A DNA stretch of 64,000 nt. Source: Eulemur rufifrons (Eukaryota > Chordata > Mammalia > Primates > Lemuridae). Where the stretch lies: NCBI RefSeq assembly GCF_041146395.1, contig NC_090996.1, forward strand, positions 27,552,738-27,616,737, written 5' to 3'. Shown in pieces: positions 35,890 to 49,124 of the stretch (position 1 is the first letter of the stretch; each line of letters opens with the position of its first letter). Below the pieces are notes generated by a model that saw only the letters and a list, made by a program, of their open reading frames with translations, was not told where the DNA came from and did no database searches. The position numbers and the translations under genes were made by a program.

Positions 35890-38800
35890 AACTCTGCTTT
35901 TGAATTAGATTATTTTCTAGTAGCATGTGATCAATGTCTACCTGTCCAGCTCAGTTCCAACCTGATATCCAAATGTGATCTTTGATCATTCCTTGAACAA
36001 ACTGTATCCGATTGTACTAAATTGTGGTGATGATTCCAAAAATGCCAGGCAAAACAAAGGTCTTCTCCTTTCCTTCCTAGCAAAGCAAACAGCCATCTCT
36101 CCCATTACCAGGGCCATGTAGACTTATTTTAACAAGGAACCCAGTAGCCAACATTTGCTGTTAAATTCTGAGACTCCTATTATTGCTGATGATAGAAACA
36201 GAATACAGCTGATACAAGTCAGGTCTTGAAATTGCCTTCCTGGTGCCGGGAAAAGTCACCTTTGCACATAAATTGGTCATTTATGAAAATCTCATCCAAG
36301 AGACCAAAACCAAGACCCTAAAATGCCGCCCGTGCTGCCGCTTGGAAGCACATTTTGAGTTTGTCCGCGTTCACATTCTGGCGCTGTAGCAGCTCCAGAG
36401 ACAGGCGGTTCTGTGGGATGGGAATGCCCCTCCAATGACAAGACTCTCAACTGTGTCGACTTTGCCAGAAAAAGTGGGAATTTATGCAGAGTTCTCAAAA
36501 GAAAACAAAGCAGAAAATCTGGTGGCAAAAACAGTGATTTCAGCCACATCATCTAAATTGGCAGTGACTTCGACTAAATGCACCGGTGCAATATCCATTG
36601 ACAAAAGAGTGTAGGTTATTTAAAACCTGCGTTGTTTCAATGCAATCAGCTTTACTGCACCTTCTCAGCGGCTCCTGATCACTGCGTGATATAATCTTTC
36701 TCGGCAGTTGGTCCTGGTGGACATGGAACCTAGGTACCCCGAATCCTGGCAGCAAAACCTGACAGCGTTACGCAACAGCATTCAGTCGTCCCAAAACAAC
36801 TTTAGCAACTTACTGGTTACCAGTGAAATGCAAAGTCCATTGCATTAAAACACTTTCTCATTAAAAAGTTTTAGTCAACATAGCCAAGCCATGAGAGATC
36901 AAACAGATAATTGAATTTATAAATTCATAAGGAACAAAAGATGAAAAGTTAATTATATGACACATTGGTGACACACCACAGCTCGTTGTTATATGGCACA
37001 AGAAAATTAAAATTTTTCAAAACTAGAACGCTCTCCTTTCAGTGTGTTGCTGCACCCTTGTTTCGTGCTCGTTTTTCTTTGCAACAGGCGTGGGGATAAG
37101 AGGTCGAGGAGTTCAGTGAGGGGCATAACTAATACGCCTCGCATCTGAGACTTGTGACGTGGTGACGCTGGGTGGTAAACAAGGAGGGCTTCAAGTCCAG
37201 GATGGGGGTCCTATGGGTGGGACATGGGAACTGTTGGATCACAATGAACGAAGGAGCCCTTGTCATGTTACACGTGCAAAACGCTCCGGATTGTGGCACT
37301 CGGGTTTGGGGAAGGATATGAGGATAATTAAAAATAATGGAAATGAAACTTACTGAATCTCCTTCCCCTAAAACCTAAGAAGTAAAAACACTGATTCAAA
37401 CCACCCCAAGAATATGCTAAAAAAAAGAGAGAGAGAGAGAATCATGAAATGCCATTTTTTACGAAACCAAACAGCGGTATTCCACAATTGCAAGAGGTTC
37501 AGACAGCAGTTAGGAAATGTTTTTGTAGATGAGCATGTGTCGTTCTGGTAATAGATCATCGCTAGTGCGCTCACTTACGATTTCTTTGTCTTTAAATATA
37601 TAAATAAAGAAAAAATAAGTGCCTTATACTGTGAAAAATGATGAAAGACCTCATGATGATAAGTGCTGTGGTGTTGAGTGTTTATTATGTGCTTTGAGTG
37701 CCTTGGCTCAGAAAGGTGGGGTCCCGTGGCCGCGGGCACCCAGCTCGTGATGGGGGAAGGATGCAGGCCGGGCGCATCTTCAGTCCTTGCTCCTTCTCTC
37801 CCCTCTGTCTTGGGAAATGTTTTTCACGGGAGAGAGGTTGTACCAACTCGGCCTATGGCAACCCACCACACATGACACACCTTTGACCGCCTTTCCCGGT
37901 GAGAACCCAGGGTCAGCTGGACACCTTGGTGGGGTTGCAAAGCCTGGGCAAGCCTCGGAAGCCCCTTCCCTGATTGCACCAGCTTTAGGCTGGTACGGCC
38001 TGTGCAAAGAGCAGATTGTTCCAGGCAGAGGGTTTTTACTGGACGAGAGTTAGAAACCGAACTGAACCACAATGAGTCAGGGGACACCGCTCTGTCCGCA
38101 GCACTGAATGCTCTCTCAGGTGACACTTCAGTTGTCTGTAGCTCCCACCCCAGGGTGTAGGAAACCAGCAGCTCTCTCAAGGCAGTGAGTGCCACCTAAG
38201 GCTTTCCTTTCCCGTAATCACTTTAACTGGGGGGAGGAAAGAAACAAAGGCTTCCCCTTTAGGGGAAAGCTCTCTTACAATGATCTCAAATTGGATTGTC
38301 AAGGCTCAGAAGAGTGAGTTTGTGAATGGGGAGGTGATCCTCTCACTGCACTTACTTTTTACAATAAATACATGTGTCTCCAATCTTCAGTCCAGTTTCT
38401 CCTAAGGCTGGGGAGACTGGGGGCTATCTAATATATCTAGTAAACTTCATGGAATTAGCAAGTAGAACATTTTATCCTGTGATTTTTAGCTCTGTGCGAT
38501 TGTCAGTTGCTAACAGAGTTTCAAGGCAAACATGAGTTTTAAGCCTCAGTAAGACTATGACCATTCACCTTACATACCCGTAAAAGACACAGAGGTATGT
38601 ATAACTGTGGAAATGATATACACATAATCAGTTTAATATTACAGAGTATATTCTAATGTGAAATCTTCCGAGAAAAGGTAGCAAAAACATATTTGGTTTT
38701 ACTCGAACATTTAATACTTTAGGGACAAGTAGTGCCCAAAACATTTTTGTGTAGTCACAAAATGAAGTAGCTATATTGAGCTGGAGGAAAAGGAAGATTT

Positions 38801-39375
38801 AGGAATAAATTGTCAAGGAAAGTTCTATTAAAAGCTTTCTGTAATAGGCATCAGGGATTTCCTATCCAGATAACCTTAACAGTTTTGCTTGCACATGCAA
38901 GAGATAGTAGTTGACAGGTAATGTTGATTTTTGTGTAACTTCATAAAATATTCTTATGCCACTGGAGAGCTCTTAGGTGTTTTTAAATGTATATATACAT
39001 ATGTATGTAGTAAAAATGGAGGATTCTTTTCTTGTAATAATGGTGACTTCTACCATTTTTCTAGAAAATATTTTACTGAGTAAATTCTCTTTTTCCTCTA
39101 GTGAATGTTTAAACATTAATGACTACACATACACATAAATACATAGATTGGATTTTTCCTTTAGATTTTATCTATGTAATAACGTTGACTGAATGTGAAC
39201 CATACCCTTCATTGTTCTGTTCTGACAGTTGTCTTCAAAAAGTAACTGTCTTCGTTAAAGCAGGGTTTTGTGGCACCCAGAGTCAAGTTTAACCATGAAT
39301 AGGCCCCACTGGCCCTGCCCCCGCCCGCCTCCCGCGCCTCACCTCACAGCACCTTCGCTGACCATTCCGCACGGG
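35890..39375. other. Repeat-poor DNA downstream of CPPED1
   Basis: About 3.5 kb without a repeat that I can name. AATAAA hexamers at 37603 and 38363 could serve longer CPPED1 transcripts. An A-run with (GA)n is at 37420-37440, and TA-rich sequence at 38988-39010. Confidence 0.4.
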
Positions 39376-39379
39376 CTGG

Positions 39380-39765
39380 CCTTGCACTTCCTGTTTTCTC
39401 TGATAGGAATTGGCTTCTTGTCTTCTTATGACCTCAGCTCTAATGTCACTTCTGAGAGTGGCCTTCCGCACCACCCCGTGTGAGGTCGCGCTCCTTGTAG
39501 CCAGGCCTCGCAGTCCTTTTCTCGTGCTTATTTTCTCCATAGTTCATCACTGAGAGATGTTCTTGCTTAATGATCTTTAAGCATAACCCCCCCCTCCCAC
39601 CACCGGAATGCAAGCTGCAGACAGCAGGGACCATGTCTTCCCCAAGTGCCAGTCTGTTCCCAGTGCCCAGAACTGTGCCTACTGGCATGGAGTGGTTGCT
39701 CGAAGAATACCTGGCAATGACTATGGATTGAACGAGTCAGTAAAGCTATATAGCAACGGCAGTCA
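39380..39765 (+). repeat. L2 3' region
   Basis: 'gacctcagctctaatgtcac', 'ttctgagagtggccttccgc', then 'ggaatgcaagctgcagacag' and 'cagtgcccagaactgtgcct' in L2 order. Confidence 0.7.
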
Positions 39766-39769
39766 CATG

Positions 39770-40755
39770 CTAAGTATCAATACGAACACTCACTATAGGG
39801 CAAGAAGTAAGGAAACAGGCCATGCTCCTAAGCCTTGTGGTTCTTTCGGGATTGTCTTAAAGGTAGGTATTGTCAATGGGTTAATAAATAACTAGCGGCA
39901 TCTCTGTTGTCTTTGGTTCTCAGCTCACAGTGAAGAAATTTAGGGTAATAACTAAATACCCTTGACTTGTAATTCTGTGCTGTCCTTGACATAAATATCC
40001 TGGTAAATTTGCTGACATAAGTATCCAGCAAATACTGTGCCGTGACCACAGCAGGTGAGCCAGAGAAGGGACCTGACTCTAGACTGAAGGTTATGTGTGA
40101 GTGTGTAGAAGAGATGGCTCAAAATTCAGGTATGGGAGTCAGGAAAGAGAGAAACCTGCATCGTGGGAGTGCTGCCCAGGCAGGTTACGGGAATGAATAA
40201 GATTCCTGGGAAAATCTAGCAGCACTGCGAGATACCTAAGGACAGAACCTTAATATAGAGCTTATGGGCCTATCTTTGTTTAAGTAAAAGAAGAGAAAGA
40301 TGGAGTCACAGAAGGAGTAGTCTTTGAAAACTTCAGACTGGTATAACCTGAACAGAAAAGACAAAGAATTGGTTTCACCTGGAGTTCAGTGGTTTAAGCC
40401 CTGACCAACCAAACCTCCTTTCTAACTTTATAAACTCTGAAGAGTGAATACAAGCAAGGGACACAAAACTTGAGAGAAGCATTGGCTGGAAGGTGAGTTC
40501 CTGTTTCTCCCCACCCCCGACTTTGCCCTGAGGGTGAACCTCGATTGCAAAGCGGTGCACCAGGGGTGAGGAAGGATTTCATCAAAACTCACCATCTATT
40601 GGACCAGAGAAACCAGAGGAAGAAGCCCAGGTTACTGGGGAGTGAGGAATCCCAGAGGGGAGAGAGGTGGGCATGGGAGTCCTCTAATTTCGTATATGAA
40701 CTTCACAGGAGTCTCTGGCTTACCTGAAAGCATGCGTGAGCAGGACAGACAGGGC
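39770..40755. other. Intergenic DNA, nothing recognised
   Basis: Neither a repeat family nor a coding frame is recognised with confidence. Confidence 0.4.
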
Positions 40756-40759
40756 AGCA

Positions 40760-41290
40760 CATGCTTAAAGGATTGAATGGAGATTTGAATCACTGCCCAG
40801 AGCAAGCAACAGAGAGCTTACAACTTGAGTCTGATCGAGTGAATTGCCCACAAAAGCAAAAACCTCGACATTCTTCAGAGGAATATAACAGAATCCCAAT
40901 TCTCCACAACCTCTAACACTCACAATGCCCAGGATACAACCCAAAATTGCTTGACATGCAAAAAAAAAAAAAAATTTTTTTTTAAAGCAACCAAAACAAC
41001 AACAAAAAAGAAAATATAAGTCACTCTCAAAGGAAAAGACAACCAACCTCAAGATGCCCCAGATGTTGGAATTATTACTCAAGGACAATCAAGGAGCTAT
41101 TATAACAATGCTTTATGAAGTAAAGTAAATTATGCTTAACGTGAATGAAAAGAAAGGATATTTCATAGAACATGTAAAAAATCAAGTGGCAATTTCAGAA
41201 CAATTGCTGAGATTTTTTAATTCATTGGATGGGCTTCATAGCAGAATGGAAAAGAGAGAGGAGACTCAGTATGAAGATAGGACTCCGTGT
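40760..41290 (+). repeat. Ancient L1 ORF1-region fragment, sense
   Basis: 'gatgttggaattattactca', 'caaggagctattataacaat' and 'ttcattggatgggcttcata' follow old L1 ORF1. An A-run joined to a T-run (40960-40983) interrupts it. No intact frame. Confidence 0.6.
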
Positions 41291-41299
41291 TGGCTCCTC

Positions 41300-41715
41300 T
41301 GCGATGCTGTTGACAAGACGGCTGCTTAGCTCCAAGCACCCCGTCCTCAGAGAACCACACTCAAAGGCAGGAGGGAAGGAGTGCAGAGGTGAGCCTTACA
41401 GAACTGGCGCCGCCTGCCTCGAGCTGAACCTCCTCAACTGGGCCACACGGATGTGCTCTAGGCATGAGAGGGACAACAAATCCACCGTGTGGCCTGCGAC
41501 CAGGGCGTCTACGAGTCTCTCCTTGCTCTTCCAAGCTGTCCTTTCAGAAAGACATTACGTGATTTCACCTCCTAACATCTTTGAAAGACTGTCTGGATTT
41601 GCTCTTTTGAAAAAAACAACCAAACTGGAACATTGTACCCCGTAACCACGTATTTTAGCTGTCACCAGTTTCCTGAAAAGCCACTCAGATGAAATTGTGT
41701 TGCGCTGATCACAGA
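41300..41715. other. Intergenic DNA, nothing recognised
   Basis: The 138-codon open frame here starts inside the old L1 and has no domain; I treat it as chance. Confidence 0.4.
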
Positions 41716-41719
41716 GGCC

Positions 41720-41855
41720 TGCACTTGCCTTTTCTCTTGTGTTTGTGACACAATCAGGAGACCCTGAGGGCAGGAACAGCATCTTGGAGCCGCCGTGTTC
41801 TCAGCGCCTGGCCCAGGGCCTGACCCTCCTTATAAATATTTGATTCCCTGTTGAT
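41720..41855 (+). repeat. L2 3' end
   Basis: 'ccctgagggcaggaacagca' and 'cagcgcctggcccagggcct' followed by 'ataaatatttgattccc'. Confidence 0.55.
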
Positions 41856-42314
41856 ACGCTGCACTCAGCGACCCTCCCACACCGTGACCCTTCCCTCCGA
41901 TCAATTATTCATCATCCCAAAGCCATTTGCCAAGTAGGCACCACGCCCCGTGCCAAGCACCTGTGAACAGAGAGCAGCCTTTGTCTTCAGCGAGACAATT
42001 TAAATACCATGTTTCTTATGTCCCAGGCGGCCTTCTCTGCTCCCTCCTGTCCCTGGGAAACCTCTACACCAATGGCATTCATCCCCCTTTTGTGATGACA
42101 GTTTCTCATAAACTGTTCTTAAGCCAAGCAGAACTTCTGCAGGCTGGACAGGACACCATTTCCAAAATGTATTTCATCTTTCTTCCAAAAGCACTTTCCC
42201 TTTTATTTTTCCCCATGTCTTGACAAGTCGCAACAGCCCCACCCTTGGGCCTTAAATCAGTGGCTCATGCTCTGCCTCTCCCCTGGGCCCTGCATGCGGT
42301 CTCTCACAACTCCC

Positions 42315-42535
42315 AGCACCCCTGGGTCCTTTGCACCGTGCTTAACAGCAGGTCAGACTCCGGACCCAAATCCCATCTGACGCCGGGTAAGTTTCTTTAC
42401 CTCTGCAAACGGCACCCAAACCTCCTCATCTGCAGACCGAGGGCAATAGAGGTGTCGGGGAGGACTAAGTGAAACAACGCGTGCCGAGGTGCCAGCCCAG
42501 CGCCAGACGCTCGGCCGGTGCTGGATAAATCCCAT
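42315..42535 (+). repeat. MIR SINE
   Basis: 'ggacccaaatcccatctgac', 'taagtttctttacctctgca' and 'aggactaagtgaaacaacgc' in MIR order, with many retained CpGs. Confidence 0.65.
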
Positions 42536-42539
42536 CCCC

Positions 42540-43105
42540 GTTGCTGCCGGCTCCTGACGGGTCTCCCTGCCTCCATGTCTTGCCCATTCCAGGACCTCGT
42601 CTGACCCGACTGTTTCCCCCGTGCTCTCGGGAGGCACCAGCGAAGTCATTCAGTTCAATAACAGGGAACCGTAGGAGCACAGACGAAGGATGTCATGCGA
42701 AGCTCCCAAAAGAGATGGTGCCCGGACCTGAGCCAAGAAGGTCAAGCAGAAGTTGGCCGGGAGAATGAGGCAAGGAAGGGTGTGTCAAGAAGAGGGAACA
42801 GAGGCCACACAGGCCTGGAGGTGCAGAGAGAAGGAGACACGCAGAGCACGGCTCACAGTGCAGTGTGTGGACAGGGCAGTGAGAGGTGAGGATGTCGCAC
42901 GGAGCCCAGAGGGGCATCCACGAGGGTCCCACGGTCCCCTCCTCATGTGCTGAGCCTCCCAGATTGGCTCCTTAAAAACAGACCTCTTTTCCTGAATTCC
43001 TGGGATAACGATAACACATCCTCAAAGGAATAAAACTGTCTTGTTGTCAGTAAGGGAGGGGGCAGTTAAGACATGGGGAGAGGTCAGCTAAGTGGCCGGA
43101 CACTC
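42540..43105. other. Intergenic DNA, mostly unique
   Basis: A purine-rich stretch at 42700-42900 is weakly L2-like but not assigned. No gene. Confidence 0.35.
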
Positions 43106-43109
43106 TCCT

Positions 43110-43310
43110 AATTACGTCACTCGCGTGAACTCACTGAATGCCGAAAACAGCCCTTCCAAGGTATGTGTTTTTGTTATCCCCATTTTACAGGAGAGGAAAC
43201 TGAGGCCCGGAGACAATAAGGAACTTGTCCAAAGTCACATAGCTTGCAGGTGGCAGAGTTGGGATTCAAACCCAAGCGGTGTGGTTCCAGAACCCACCAC
43301 CTCTACACCG
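43110..43310 (-). repeat. MIR SINE
   Basis: 'ttatccccattttacaggag', 'aggaaactgaggcccggaga' and 'ggcagagttgggattcaaac'; a well-preserved reversed MIR. Confidence 0.88.
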
Positions 43311-43729
43311 TCCCAAGTCTCAGAGTGGCTGCTGCCATCTGGGGTGGTGACAAGCCTCGAGCCTCCTGTGGCAGAGGGAGTTGCACTATCACCTGTGCCC
43401 CTTGAGCGGCACAGACCCCTGTTCACACATAGCGTCCCAGCTTTCCCCCGTCAGACGTGGAGGTGACTTTGCTCCTGATGGAGTCAGACCCTGGCAAGCG
43501 AATTCTTCCCATCCTCAAGTTCCACCTCCACGGACAAATGGAACCAAGTTGATCTATTTAATTATTCTACTTAGTTCAGTATTTTTTTTTCTTTCTCCAA
43601 GGAGTTCTAGCAATAAAGTCACACGTTCCCCGAAAGGGCTCCAGCAGAGGGATTTCTGGGCCAACCCAACTCACCTACAGAGACGCCCGCACCTCCTGGC
43701 ATGGATGAAAAGAAAGTTTCCTTAGCTTT

Positions 43730-44480
43730 ACTTACTTCTCCCGACATAATTGGCCAGCGGAGTATAAATGCTGATGTCATGTCTAATTAGCGGTGGCCTC
43801 TGCCCTCCTGGTCACAGCACCGCGTCTGGCTTGTTTGTGTGGCTGGAGCAGTTTCACGGGGAGTGTCTTTATGAACCAGCTCTCCCACGGAGCTGCTCTA
43901 ATTAGCATTTAAGAAAACAAGCTTTTTGATGTTGTGTAGACAGTTCAGTACCATCTCCCCAACAGGGCTGATAATTGTAACACCCTTTTGGTGCACGATG
44001 GGCTTTTCCAAAGGTGATAACATCAGGTCCCGAGGAACTAGACATTAGGAACTTGTCTCTGCTTCTCTCCGTCCTGGACACCTTGCCGACCTTGGCTCCA
44101 GCCGGCTCCTTCAAGGGCTCTAAAGCTAATTGTTTGCACTGGGATGGATTTTGCCAAGTCTCTGAAATTAAACAACCAGTTCAATTATCGTGCCCCTGGG
44201 TACCACTTATTGTCATGAAATCAAACCCAGCATAAAGGCAAACAGTGCAACACCTAAAGGATTAGAGCAGATACAAACACTCATTGATTTTGATATATTT
44301 TACAATATGCTTTGTTTAAAAAGGAAAAAGACTAGGGGGATAATTTGAATTCCCCAGCGGCGGGATTCCATTGAGCTTTGGAGAGAGAAAGATTTTTGAC
44401 GAAGTTAATTACAGGCTGAGAATGTCAATCTGGCAACAACGCTTTCTTCTTGTTTCACGTTATTCAATTCCAGGAAATCA
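43730..44480. promoter_or_regulatory. Repeat-free block with ATTA-core motifs; candidate enhancer
   Basis: There is no repeat and no coding frame here. The palindrome CTAATTAG occurs twice (43783-43790 and 43898-43905), with further TAATT cores near 44127 and 44405 and a TGATGTCAT motif at 43772-43780. Homeodomain proteins bind such cores. Regulatory function is an inference only. Confidence 0.3.
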
Positions 44481-45795
44481 GCAGAGAGAAGCCCTGCGCC
44501 CTCCCAGGAGAGAGGGGGTGCACTCCAGGTTTGCTCTGCTCTAACGAGGTTGCCTTCTTGATCCTGTCTTCGCCACCTGCGGTCCTTGCCCAAGCCTTCT
44601 CTCTCTCTCTCCCCTCGCTTTCATTAAAGCCCCAGAGCTCTTGTTTCTGTTAAGCCCCTACATTTCCAACCCCTCTCCAAGCCCTGAATACCCCCCTCCT
44701 CCTGGGGTGACCAAGTGGGACTTGACTTTGCCGGTCGCTCCCTCTGAGTAGAAGCTGTTGCCTCCCCAATGTGCCACTCCCACGATGCCCACAGGAGAGC
44801 TGGTGGCCTCCAGTTCCCAATGTGTCTTCCAGACAACTGCCTTTCATTCATTTCAGCAAAGGACTGGGCACCTGCTCCGTGCTGGGGTCGAGCTCATGGC
44901 TCCTCCTCGTTGCAATCATCCACCCGTCTCCTGGCAACTCATCCCTCTTTTATGGAAGGCTCTGGGCCCTGATTAACAGTCTTCCTGTCCACCCCAAATG
45001 CAACTCCATCCAGGGTGACTTAGTGCCCATGGGAACCATCCACCTGCGATAGACATCTGTTGCTCACACCTGCGCAGCATCCATTCCCTCTTCTGACTGT
45101 ACTCCCCTCCCCCACATTAGTCTATATTGCTTAGATGGGGTTGGCCTCATCCCGGGCTTTGCCACGGTGGAAGCAGAAGTGCGTGTGACATGTCAGGGTG
45201 CCATGCCAGGGGTGCCACAGAGAGCCATGGAACCCGGCTCAGACCAAGGTGACACAATCCCAGGTCTCTTGCTGGAAGTCTTGGGAAGAGCAGCTCTCTT
45301 TCCACTGAGGTTAGCCGTAGCAGTGATGCACGTTTGGAACTGCGGGCGGGCTGGGTTGGGGGTGGAGGTGGGAACCTGGATGAGAACCTACCAGAAAATG
45401 AAGCCATCACTGAGGAACTAGAACAGAGAAACAGGGAGATGAGAGAATAAGAAAGAAGCAGCCAGGGACGATAGTGAACCCCTGGGTCCAGCCATACCCG
45501 AAGCTAGTCAATGCCTGGCTGCCAACAACTTTCCCTCTTTGCTTTAGCCAGTTCTCTGTTGTTTGCAAATCAGAAGCGGCCTAACTGATTCGCCGTCGCG
45601 CTGTTGATCTCAACTCCCACTGTTTTCTCCATTCCACCTCTGCAGTGGACTCGCACAGCCAGAGCGGGCGGCTGGGCGAGGGGGTGACGGGCATGGCCAG
45701 GGCATGGTGCATTCTAATGCGGAGACAGCGCAGACTCACAGGAGAGACACCCAAACCCAGGACCAACCTTCTTGGAGGATGATCCAACACTTCAT
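44480..45795. other. Intergenic DNA, mostly unique
   Basis: A short (TC)n is at 44598-44613 and a weak L2-like piece at 44840-44960. Nothing else is recognised. Confidence 0.4.
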
Positions 45796-45797
45796 AG

Positions 45798-45920
45798 ACG
45801 CACATTTGCGAAGCTCAATTTGTTCTGCAAACACTTACTGAACACCTGCTGTGGCCCAGGCCTCTTCCAGAAATATGGCAGTGAACCAGCAAGATGGACG
45901 TCCTGCTCTGAACACCTATT
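45798..45920 (-). repeat. L2-type fragment
   Basis: 'ctgcaaacacttactgaaca' followed by 'cctgctgtggcccaggcctc' and 'atggcagtgaaccagcaag' fits a reversed L2 end. Confidence 0.6.
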
Positions 45921-46226
45921 AAGTCCACTGGTTTGGTTTTGTATCTCTGATCAAAACCCTAAAGTTGTTCTGCAACAGTTGCCAAATGGCCTGCCCGGCC
46001 TACCTGAACATTAAAAAGATGAAATCCCCTTGTATTTTTATTATATCATGAGAATGCTACTTGAATAGCTTTTATTCTGTCAAATAGAATAGACACTCAT
46101 ATTTTTTCAGAATCTAGGCCATGTATAACTTGTGAATCGATGCCCTGGTTTATGATAAGCTATTTGATAGCTTAACAGTGTTCCTCTTCTATTGACATCT
46201 TTCATCTAGGACAGCTGGATTGGTTA

Positions 46227-46832
<606 letters not shown>

Positions 46833-46849
46833 TGATGTGATTTTTTTAA

Positions 46850-47205
46850 ATTATCAGTGTGGATCCCAAACACATGAGGAGTGAATAAGCCTTACACCAA
46901 AGAGTCTGTGATATATATACGTATGATGTACGTACACTGCATGATTCCATTTTTATGCCACTCCAGAGCAAACAAAACTAATGTAGAGTGAAGCAGAACA
47001 GAGCGAGAGCTGCCTCTGGGGGTGAGGCCAGGAAGTGACTGGGAAGGGGCATGAGAGAAACTTCCGGTGGGTGATAACGTTCTGTATCTTGACAGGGTTC
47101 CTATCACACAGGTGTATGAATCTGTCAAAACTCAGTGAAGGTGCAGCGAAGATTTGTGCATTTCTGTGTGTGTAGATTGTGTATCAAGAGAGGAAAAAGC
47201 TGCAA
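46850..47205 (+). repeat. L1M 3' end, sense
   Basis: 'ctgggaaggggcatgagaga', 'gataacgttctgtatcttga', 'gtatgaatctgtcaaaactc' in the order of an L1M 3' UTR. Confidence 0.65.
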
Positions 47206-47569
47206 GTACCCCTCGGACTAGAGTTCATGATACGGGTGCTGCAGTATTTAGGGGTCACATACCTGAAGTGCAGGATGCCTGAAATGTAACATTTACTGTG
47301 AAATGTAACAAAAGTAAGTGGGCTCAGTGGATGGATAAAGGAATGGGTGAGTGGAGAGATGCGATGATAAAACAAACACATGGAAGGTTAATAGTAGACT
47401 CCAGGTGGGAGTATAGGAGTGCTCGCTGTGTAACCTTTTCAGTGTTTCAGCGTATTTGAAAATTTTCATTTAAAAGTGTTTGGAAAAAATGTATGGAAAC
47501 CCAAAACTCTCTTTCACCCCAACTGAGAAACGGCTGCCAGTGGTTTTGTTGAGCCGCAGGCTCTGTGCT

Positions 47570-47730
47570 CTGACCTCTATACACACACCCTGTCTAATTT
47601 CCACAAACCCCGTAAAGTCGTTGTTTGTGTACTCAGTTTACAAGTGCAGACATTGAAGCTGTAGATAGCTTGCCCATAGGTTATGGGTGGTATTCATCAG
47701 AGCACGAATTTAAAACCCGAAGTCCGGTCC
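47570..47730 (-). repeat. MIR SINE
   Basis: Reversed MIR: 'ctcagtttacaagtgcagac', 'agatagcttgcccataggtt'. Confidence 0.6.
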
Positions 47731-47778
47731 TTCCACCATCCATGACAAAGGCAGGCAGAGGCCACACTGGAAGACCGC

Positions 47779-47822
47779 CTGCCCCCAAGTGCAGTTGTTC
47801 CTGCCCCCAAGTGCAGTTGTTC
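47779..47822 (+). repeat. 22-bp perfect tandem duplication
   Basis: Two adjacent identical 22-bp units beginning 'ctgcccccaagtgcag' and ending 'ttgttc'. Confidence 0.97.
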
Positions 47823-47984
47823 CTGGCCTCTTCTCCTGACAGTTGGATGACATTTAGACCCCTCCATCCTCAAAGGCCCACGTGCGCCATGTTGCACACA
47901 CGACACTGGTGGGTTCATGGCCTCCCTGTGGCCCATCCGTGGGTCCCAGAAACCCCAAACCCTTCGCTCGGGAATGAATCACCC

Positions 47985-48212
47985 AACACCATCATACGCC
48001 TCTGTGTTCCAACCTTCTCTGCCTTTGCCCAAGCTGTTTCTTTCCTTAGAAAACCCTTCCCACTTTGTATTCATCGAATCCCACTAGAATGTCAACGCCT
48101 CGAGGACGGGACTCTGACCCACTCACCACTGTGTCTCCTTTGCCTCGACCAGCCGGCCAGTGCCTGCCTAGTAAGTGCTCAAAAGTACTTGTTGACTGAC
48201 AAATGAATATAT
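47985..48212 (+). repeat. L2 3' region
   Basis: 'ccactagaatgtcaacgcct', 'cgaggacgggactctgaccc' and 'agtaagtgctcaaaagtact' in L2 order. The 193-codon open frame at 47625-48206 runs through this and the MIR, so it is not a gene. Confidence 0.6.
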
Positions 48213-48264
48213 ATTTATTAATATATATAATATGTAAATATATTTATTACAAAATATATATTTG
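48200..48264 (+). repeat. AT-rich low-complexity tract
   Basis: Almost only A and T, with TATA and TTTA runs and several inverted-repeat possibilities. Confidence 0.9.
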
Positions 48265-48364
48265 CTGAGCGCTTGCCCCACACTGGGCCTTGCAGATACA
48301 GGGCTAAGCTGCAGTAGTCATGTTTTCTATTCCCATGGAACCGCTCGTTTGGAGGATGTATTAT

Positions 48365-48905
48365 ATTAGTTATTTATTGCTGTGCAACAAATTACTCCAA
48401 AATTTACCAGTTTAAAGCAATAAACATTTATTATCTCGCACATTTCCTGAAGGTCAGGAGTCTAGGAGCAGCACAGCTGAGTGGTTCTGGCTCACGGTCT
48501 CCCATGAGGTTGCAGTCTGGCTGGGGCTGGGCTGTGTCATCTGAAGGCTCGACTGGGGCTGCAGACCCACTTCCAAGCTCGCTCCCCTGGCTCTCAGCAG
48601 GCCCCAGCTCCTTACTATTGCCAGAGGCCTTTGTTCCTCGACACGTGGGTCCTTCTGTAGGCTGCTTGCGTGTCTTCATGTCACCGTGGCTGGCTTCCCC
48701 CAAAGCAAGTGATCCAAGGGAGAGAATTCTCAAGCTGGAAGCCGTTGTCTTTTAAAACTTAATCTTGAACATGACATTCTGCCACATGCAATTGGACACA
48801 GAAGCCCAACCCTGCTACCCTGTGGGAAGGGATCACACCACACTGGGAGTGAATTCCAGGAGGTGGGGAACATTGGGGGCCATCTGGGAGGTCGGCTACC
48901 ACAGT
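48365..48905 (+). repeat. Ancient LTR- or MER-type repeat, family not fixed
   Basis: 'ttattgctgtgcaacaaatt', 'ctgaaggctcgactggggct', 'cattgggggccatctgggag' and the end 'ggctaccaca' match a widespread mammalian repeat of about this length that I cannot name with certainty. Confidence 0.6.
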
Positions 48906-49124
48906 GGGGGGAGAAAGACAGTAATCAAACGTCACACCAATGAATGTCTAATTGTAAACTGAGGCATGTGCTCTGAAAGTGTAGCGCCTGGTCCTGGGAG
49001 AGCAGGTAACGAGGGGTCTCACTTAGGTGTCGATGGAAACTAGGGATGGCACCTCGACGTGGCGTCCAAGGGGTGCGTCAGTAAGAGAGAGACGAGGAAG
49101 GAAAAGAGCATCCATTGGTTCGCA

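Noticed and set aside
47625..48206. 193-codon open frame on the + strand
   Set aside because: It runs through a reversed MIR, a 22-bp duplication and an L2 end; composite of repeats.
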